Positions 14,892 to 18,916 of a stretch of DNA of 18,916 nt are shown here, one piece after another. Made by a program: the position numbers and the translations under genes. Source of the DNA: an uncultured Flavobacteriia bacterium (lineage in GTDB: Bacteria; Bacteroidota; Bacteroidia; Flavobacteriales_D; Crocinitomicaceae). Location of the stretch: contig CALJTX010000056.1 in NCBI GenBank assembly GCA_937975705.1, positions 1 through 18,916 on the forward strand, read 5' to 3'. How positions within the stretch are numbered: position 1 is the first letter of the stretch; every line of letters starts with the position of its first letter. The notes under the pieces are model-generated. The model searched no databases. It saw only the letters and a list, made by a program, of their open reading frames with translations, and was not told the origin of the DNA.

Positions 14892-14945
14892 TGATGGGCA
14901 TAAAAAAAGCCTCACGTTTCCGTAAGGCTTTTGAAGCTCCCCCTT
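14892..14945. repeat. Direct repeat copy B: tRNA-Asn 3' end plus terminator
   Basis: This is the copy attached to the intact tRNA-Asn gene and partner of 14207-14260. The identity stops 9 nt inside the tRNA, in the acceptor stem. The boundary in the 3' end of a tRNA is a common position for integration sites. Confidence 0.95.
14902..14935 (-). terminator. Terminator of tRNA-Asn (copy B)
   Basis: The same hairpin as copy A: GCCTTAC/GTGAGGC with loop GGAAAC, flanked by A4/T4 pairing, and T7 on the minus strand. It begins right after the tRNA 3' end. Confidence 0.9.
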
Positions 14946-15010
14946 CAGGACTTGAACCTGAGACCCTCTGATTAACAGTCAGATGCTCTAACCAACTGAG
15001 CTAAGGAGGA
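14937..15010 (-). tRNA. tRNA-Asn (GUU)
   Basis: A 74-nt cloverleaf without an encoded CCA. The acceptor stem TCCTCCT pairs with AGGGGGA (one G-U) and the discriminator base is G. The D-arm begins GCTC and contains TTGGTTAGAGC. The anticodon stem is TCTGA/TCAGA with loop CTGTTAA, giving anticodon GTT. The T-arm is TCAGG-TTCAAGT-CCTGA. It is followed by a strong terminator and preceded by a TATATTTG -7 box. Confidence 0.97.
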
Positions 15011-15027
15011 ATGTTTTATTTCGGTTG

Positions 15028-15057
15028 CAAATATATATAATTTTTCGAATTCAAAAA
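15028..15057 (-). promoter_or_regulatory. tRNA-Asn promoter
   Basis: TATATTTG (15035-15028, minus strand) is a full -7 match ending 17 bp before the tRNA. TTTTTG (15057-15052) lies 16 bp upstream as a -33 candidate, one base short of the usual range. Read-through from ssb is an alternative, since no clear terminator separates them. Confidence 0.55.
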
Positions 15058-15105
15058 GTGAAAATTGTAAAAAAATAATGACTTTTTTTTCATTTTTTTT
15101 CTAAG

Positions 15106-15552
15106 TTATTCAAAATCATCACCATCCAATGAAAAATCATCGAGGCTTGTGCCGTACTGATCTTCTTCTTCATCCTGATCGACATAGCCAAGACCTTCGT
15201 GGTCTTCGCGGTTGGCAGGGCGCAGGATGTTTGTTTTGGATACGTTCAGGCGAATTTCAGTGCGCATTTGGCCGTCTTCAAGCTGCACAGTTTTGGCAAA
15301 CGGCGTGCCCAATACTTCAACTAAAGTGCCGCGGGTAAGAAAATCGATGATGCGCATGTTGGAACCTTCGCGTTTCCAGATGGTGCAATTGACCCAAGTT
15401 GTTTTGGTGCGCATTTGACCGGTTTTTTTGTCTTTCCAGTTTTTGTTGTGCGCAACAGGGAAGTTAATGGCGATGATGCCGCGGTCCATTGTTTTGACGT
15501 GAGCGTCTTTACCGATGTTACCAATAAGTCTGGTTTCAAATACTGTAGCCAT
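15106..15552 (-). CDS. ssb: Single-stranded DNA-binding protein
   Basis: A 148-aa SSB that coats single-stranded DNA during replication and repair. The OB fold covers about residues 1-112, with ETRLIGNIGKDAHVKTMDRG, INFPVAHNKNWKDKKTGQ, TTWVNCTIWKR, IDFLTRGTLVEVLG and LNVSKTNIL. A short acidic tail follows (113-148, rich in D and E). The tail ends SLDGDDFE, whereas SSB normally ends DDxxPF with a terminal Phe that docks partner proteins; the Phe here is followed by Glu. The start at 15552 gives the standard MATVFETRLIG. The gene follows slyD, separated by a terminator. The symbol is by family; a genome may hold several SSB copies. Confidence 0.93.
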   Translation of the reverse strand: MATVFETRLIGNIGKDAHVKTMDRGIIAINFPVAHNKNWKDKKTGQMRTKTTWVNCTIWKREGSNMRIIDFLTRGTLVEVLGTPFAKTVQLEDGQMRTEIRLNVSKTNILRPANREDHEGLGYVDQDEEEDQYGTSLDDFSLDGDDFE

Positions 15553-15564
15553 GTGTTGTAAAAT

Positions 15565-15598
15565 AAAAAAGCGTATACCGGGAAATACCGATATACGC
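15565..15598 (-). terminator. Rho-independent terminator after slyD
   Basis: The minus-strand stem GCGTATATCGG with loop TATTT and CCGGTATACGC (11 bp, one G-T pair) is followed by six T. It separates the spermidine-slyD operon from ssb, whose ATG begins only about 13 bp beyond the T-run, so ssb may depend on read-through or a promoter inside the hairpin region. Confidence 0.88.
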
Positions 15599-15630
15599 CT
15601 TGTAACAATAAAGTGGCTAAATTGTTGCGT

Positions 15631-16137
15631 TTAGTGCTGATGACCGTGCGGGCCATGTGCGTGGCCGTGTGCCAATTCTTCAGCTTCTGCATCGCGCACT
15701 TCAAGAATTGTACCTGCAAAATGAAGGTCTGTGCCAGCAAGTGGGTGGTTGAAGTCCATCTGAACAGTTTCTTCAGCAACTTCTAAAATGCGTCCGCGCA
15801 ATTGGTTGCCTTCGCTATCAGACATCGGAACCATGCTGCCTACTTGGAACATTTCTTTGTCGAAATTTCCGTTTTCGTCGTGGAAAATATTTGAAGGTAA
15901 CATAACGATATGTTGTGGATCTTGTTCGCCATACGCATTGGCAGCCAAAATGTGAAAATCAAAGTGCTCACCAGCTGTTTTGCCAGCAAGTTTCTCCTCA
16001 AATTCTGGAATCATTCCACCTACACCATATAAGAAGGTTAGGGCGTTTTCCGGAGTTGTTTCTTCGATTTTTTCTCCGGTAGTATGATCAGAGAGTTTGT
16101 AGGTCAAGGTGACGACCTTGTTTTGAGAAATTGTCAT
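15631..16137 (-). CDS. slyD: SlyD-like FKBP-type peptidyl-prolyl isomerase
   Basis: A 168-aa cytoplasmic FKBP of the SlyD class, combining prolyl isomerase and chaperone functions. The FKBP half shows VVTLTYKLSDHTTGEKIEET, FLYGVGGMIPEFEEKLAGKTAGEHFDFHI (about 36-63) and, after the insert-in-flap domain (about 70-130, AYGEQDPQHIVMLP through VQMDFNHPLAG), LHFAGTILEV. A short histidine-rich tail (HGHAHGPHGHQH, six His) suggests nickel or other metal binding, as in SlyD. The start codon lies one base after the stop of the speD-speE fusion, so the two genes are almost certainly one operon. A terminator follows. Confidence 0.93.
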   Translation of the reverse strand: MTISQNKVVTLTYKLSDHTTGEKIEETTPENALTFLYGVGGMIPEFEEKLAGKTAGEHFDFHILAANAYGEQDPQHIVMLPSNIFHDENGNFDKEMFQVGSMVPMSDSEGNQLRGRILEVAEETVQMDFNHPLAGTDLHFAGTILEVRDAEAEELAHGHAHGPHGHQH

Positions 16138-16138
16138 G

Positions 16139-17425
16139 TTATTGTTGAATTAATTGCTTTACAAAATTAGGCAACGCGAACGTTGAGAAATGGATGTCTT
16201 CGTTGTAGTAGCGAAGACCTTTTTCGGCAACAAAAGACTTGATGGCGTCTGTGTTAGTGACTTTGCGTGGGTCAGCAGTGCCTTTGAGGCCGTATTGGAA
16301 TGACCACATACCAGTAGGGTAGGTTGGTACGAAGAACAAACCAACTGGTGCGTTTTCTTTACCGAAGATACCTTGAAGGGTTTGGTTGAGTTCGGCAAAT
16401 GCTTTTTCGTTGAATTTTGGCGATTCGCCTTGCGCTACCAAAATACCGTCGGCTTTGAGCGTGCGGTAGCAGTTTTGGTAGAAATCTACGCTAAACAAAC
16501 CTTCTGCTGGGCCAACAGGGTCTGAACCGTCGACGATCAAAAGGTCGTAAACTGCATCTGCAGCGTTTTTAACAAAAGCAATGCCGTCGTCTACGATAAG
16601 TTCTAGACGCGGGTCGTCGAAGGCAGCAGCAATTTCAGGAAGATGCTCTTTACAAGCCTTGATAACTTCACCGTCGATTTCTACCATCGTTACTTTCTCG
16701 ATGTTGCTGTGACGCAATACTTCGCGAACCGTACCGCCGTCGCCACCACCAATTACCAATACGTTTTTGGCGTTTTGCAAGGTGAAAAGGCTAGGATGAG
16801 AGATCATTTCGTGGTAGTGGAACTCGTCTTTGATGGTGGTCATGACCATGTCGTCGAGGGCCAACATTTTGCCGTATTTGGTAGATTCTAAGATACGTAC
16901 ACGTTGAAACGGCGATTGTACGTCAAAGAAGACGTCGCCGGTAAAACGCAAAGAAAGCGCTTGGTCTTCGTCTTTGTCTGTGAACCAAACGTTGCGGGTA
17001 TAGAAATCTGGGTTGCGCCACTCAGCTGCTTTTTCACGCGCGCTGGTGATGTCGAAATCGTTGCGGGTGAGCAAATTGACTGAACCGCGTTTCATTTCGA
17101 TGGCAGAATAAGACTTGGCACCAAAACATTCTTTGAGGTGATCAAAGGCAATCCAGGCGTTCATGTCGCCACAAGTAAAGACGTCTACAGCTGCATAGCC
17201 GTATTCTGGCCAAGTATGGATGGCCAAGTGGCTCTCTTGGATCACGACCACGCCAGAAACGCCGTAAGGCGAAAAGTGGTGAAAGGTAGAGTTGATCACG
17301 GTGGCCTCTGCTTTGCGGGCAGCGCCGACCATATCGCGCTCAATTGCCGCGACGTCGTTCATGACATGCGGGTCACAATTCATAAACTCCACCAAGATGT
17401 GGTTTCCAAGTGCTGTACTACTCAT
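16139..17425 (-). CDS. speDE fusion: Fused S-adenosylmethionine decarboxylase-spermidine synthase
   Basis: A bifunctional spermidine enzyme: the N-terminal SpeD half makes decarboxylated AdoMet and the C-terminal SpeE half transfers aminopropyl to putrescine. From the chosen start it has 428 aa. SpeD (1-120) has HHFSPYGVSGVVVIQESHLAIHTWPE, where self-cleavage at E64-S65 gives the pyruvoyl group, then FTCGDMNAW. SpeE (about 135-428) has VLVIGGGDGGTVREVLRH (AdoMet loop, GGGDGG at 226-231), VEIDGEVI, VDGSDPVGPAEGLFSVDFY and C-terminal FALPNFV. An in-frame ATG at 17482 would add 19 residues. I prefer 17425 because the -7 box lies between the two starts, so the longer form would not be transcribed from it, and family proteins begin near LGNHIL. 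The symbol is descriptive. Confidence 0.95.
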   Translation of the reverse strand: MSSTALGNHILVEFMNCDPHVMNDVAAIERDMVGAARKAEATVINSTFHHFSPYGVSGVVVIQESHLAIHTWPEYGYAAVDVFTCGDMNAWIAFDHLKECFGAKSYSAIEMKRGSVNLLTRNDFDITSAREKAAEWRNPDFYTRNVWFTDKDEDQALSLRFTGDVFFDVQSPFQRVRILESTKYGKMLALDDMVMTTIKDEFHYHEMISHPSLFTLQNAKNVLVIGGGDGGTVREVLRHSNIEKVTMVEIDGEVIKACKEHLPEIAAAFDDPRLELIVDDGIAFVKNAADAVYDLLIVDGSDPVGPAEGLFSVDFYQNCYRTLKADGILVAQGESPKFNEKAFAELNQTLQGIFGKENAPVGLFFVPTYPTGMWSFQYGLKGTADPRKVTNTDAIKSFVAEKGLRYYNEDIHFSTFALPNFVKQLIQQ

Positions 17426-17454
17426 TTTGTTGTGATAAATTAAAAAATTGAGCG

Positions 17455-17490
17455 CAAAGTTACGCATTTTCAAGGGATTCATGTGTAACT
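17455..17490 (-). promoter_or_regulatory. Promoter of the spermidine fusion gene
   Basis: TAACTTTG (17462-17455, minus strand) is a full -7 match 29 bp upstream of the chosen ATG. AGTTACAC (17490-17483) lies exactly 20 bp upstream, as at the thioredoxin gene. The position supports the start at 17425. Confidence 0.7.
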
Positions 17491-17501
17491 TATGTTAAAT
17501 T

Positions 17502-18916
17502 TCAGTCGGCCAAGAAACGGAGCTTTTCTAAACTCACCTTGATTCTTGCCTGACCAAATATTACCGTAAGCTGCTTGCCCTTCATTTCTTCGACAATTCC
17601 GATGCGATTCGTTTGGATGAGCTGTACTTGCGAACCCACTTTAATGCGTTCTTGCTCATACTTTTCAGCGCGCTGGACTTCCTTCTTTGTCGGCTTTTGG
17701 GTAGGAGAGGGGTTAGGCGCTTTTTTCTTGATGGTCTGCTTGGATTTCTCTAGGCGTAAAAATTGTGTAAGCTCTTGAAAAAGAGCTGTATTGACATCTT
17801 TTTTACGAGACGACGCATTGAATTTTTCTATAAACGCCAGCATCTTTTTACCGGCCTGCAATTGGCGTTGACTCGTTTCTTGCACCTGCGTTACCTGACT
17901 TTGTTTGTGTTGCAGCTTCTGGATTTCTTGCTCGTGCTGCGCGCTTGCTTTTTCAGCCGCCTGTGCAGCTGCTGCCAAACGCTGATTTTGGGCCAACAAC
18001 TGATTGCGTTCTTTTTGCAGGCCACTCAAGAGTTTATCGAGCCTTACTTTTTGCTGATCTAGGCGCAATTTAGCCTCTTGAATCAAGGCTTTGGAGATGC
18101 CATTGAGTTGCGCGACCTCAAACGTAAAGGAACTTCCGGGTTGCCCTAGCGCAAATTGATAGAGCGGGGAGAGGTCCTTTTCGTTGAAGAGCATGCAGCC
18201 GTTTTGTGCCTCTGGCAGTTCGTCGGCTTTGAGTTTGATGTTGCTGTAGTGTGTGGTGAGTACGCCAAATACTTGTAGCGCATACATTTGCTCGAAGAAA
18301 ACCTCTGCCAACGCAGCGCCAAGTTCGGGGTCTGAGCCCGTTCCAAACTCGTCTAGAAGCAGTAAAGTTTGGGCGTTGGAACGGCCCAAAAAGAACTTCA
18401 TGCGTTGCAAGCGGTAAGAGTATGTACTTAGTTCATTTTCAATAGATTGATTATCACCAATATCAGAATAAATCTGCTTAAAAAAACACATCTGACTATC
18501 TGGGGCAACAGGTACCAAAAGCCCAGATTGCAGCATGAGTTGCAAAAGCCCAATGGTTTTGAGCGTGATGCTTTTACCGCCAGCATTGGGACCAGAAATA
18601 ACCAGCATCCTGGATTTTTGCTGCAGCTTCAGTTCTTGGGCAAAAGTAGGTTTACCTGCCTGCTGATTGGCGCGCCTGAGCAGCGGATGATACGCCTGCT
18701 TCAGGTGCATGCCGGTGTGCTGCCCAATTACGGGCAAAACAGCCTGCATCTCAATAGCTAGCTTGCATTTGGCATTTAAGAAATCGATGCGGGTGAGTAA
18801 GATTTGATACGCATTGATCAAGGGGCGGTATTGCACCATAAGTGCCGTTAGGGCCTGTAAAATGCGGTGAATTTCCTTGCGTTCGTCATCGAATAAAAAC
18901 TCGAGTTCGTTGTTGA
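17502..18916 (-). CDS. mutS2: MutS2 family protein without Smr domain (N-terminus beyond window)
   Basis: The C-terminal ~471 codons of a MutS2 protein, open to the right edge. The last visible codons read NNELEFLFDDERKEIHRIL upstream of a chance internal Met at 18839. MutS2 suppresses recombination or acts in ribosome rescue; it does not do mismatch repair. The ATPase is clear: Walker A GPNAGGKS (about 18593-18570), DIGDNQSIENELSTYSYRL, and Walker B LLLLDEFGTGSDPE (about 18360). A long glutamine-rich coiled coil follows. The end (KVGSQVQLIQTNRIGIVEEM to VSLEKLRFLAD) is the KOW-like linker, and the stop comes there. The usual C-terminal Smr nuclease domain is absent, which I recall as common in Flavobacteriia. 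Confidence 0.93.
   Translation of the reverse strand, partial: NNELEFLFDDERKEIHRILQALTALMVQYRPLINAYQILLTRIDFLNAKCKLAIEMQAVLPVIGQHTGMHLKQAYHPLLRRANQQAGKPTFAQELKLQQKSRMLVISGPNAGGKSITLKTIGLLQLMLQSGLLVPVAPDSQMCFFKQIYSDIGDNQSIENELSTYSYRLQRMKFFLGRSNAQTLLLLDEFGTGSDPELGAALAEVFFEQMYALQVFGVLTTHYSNIKLKADELPEAQNGCMLFNEKDLSPLYQFALGQPGSSFTFEVAQLNGISKALIQEAKLRLDQQKVRLDKLLSGLQKERNQLLAQNQRLAAAAQAAEKASAQHEQEIQKLQHKQSQVTQVQETSQRQLQAGKKMLAFIEKFNASSRKKDVNTALFQELTQFLRLEKSKQTIKKKAPNPSPTQKPTKKEVQRAEKYEQERIKVGSQVQLIQTNRIGIVEEMKGKQLTVIFGQARIKVSLEKLRFLAD

Noticed and set aside
17483..18916. Met at 18839 as the true start of mutS2
   Set aside because: The frame stays open to the window edge with sequence typical of the MutS2 core, and the family is much longer than the visible part.
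1..18916. CRISPR array, insertion sequence, prophage or integrase gene
   Set aside because: No regularly spaced repeats, no transposase or recombinase motifs, and no cluster of phage structural genes were found. The KilA-N gene alone does not make a prophage.

Overview
The window reads as a chromosomal segment of a Bacteroidota bacterium, most likely Flavobacteriia or a close relative. The evidence is a large exported protein ending in the gliding-motility-associated (type B) sorting domain of the type IX secretion system, several promoters with the Bacteroidota -7 box TAnnTTTG, little sign of Shine-Dalgarno sequences, and a MutS2 that ends without an Smr domain. Gene density is normal and most genes lie on the minus strand.

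Layout. 1-1861: katG catalase-peroxidase (C-terminus beyond the left edge), with an export signal. 1947-3538: a two-gene operon of a stomatin-like SPFH protein and a secreted endonuclease/exonuclease/phosphatase-fold enzyme. 3573-4958: small genes (exported 105-aa protein, small membrane protein, thioredoxin, ABM-domain monooxygenase). 5005-5823: a KilA-N domain gene carrying a perfect 36-bp palindrome inside its reading frame and an identical 32-bp core across its stop codon. 5907-7306: DUF4260, DinB and a membrane protein. 7362-9805: an electrophile-stress-like cluster of MarR regulator, pirin and Old Yellow Enzyme, with matching 18-bp palindromic operators before marR and before pirin. 9944-10372: a VOC/PhnB-like protein. 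10667-13486: the 939-aa T9SS substrate. 13716-15010: a DUF2306 membrane protein, a GNAT acetyltransferase and tRNA-Asn. The last 9 nt of the tRNA plus its downstream terminator are duplicated on the far side of the GNAT gene, giving 54-bp direct repeats 685 bp apart. 15106-18916: ssb, a SlyD-like FKBP, a fused SpeD-SpeE spermidine enzyme, and mutS2 (N-terminus beyond the right edge).

How the parts work together. KatG, thioredoxin, OYE, pirin and MarR suggest oxidative and electrophile defence. The fused SpeD-SpeE makes spermidine from putrescine in one polypeptide and is separated from slyD by one base. trx and the speD-speE fusion share a promoter layout (AGTTACAC, 20 bp, TAACTTTG). The most unusual items are the KilA-N palindrome pair, which may be a DNA site tied to the KilA-N protein itself, and the single-gene GNAT unit bounded by tRNA-end/terminator repeats.
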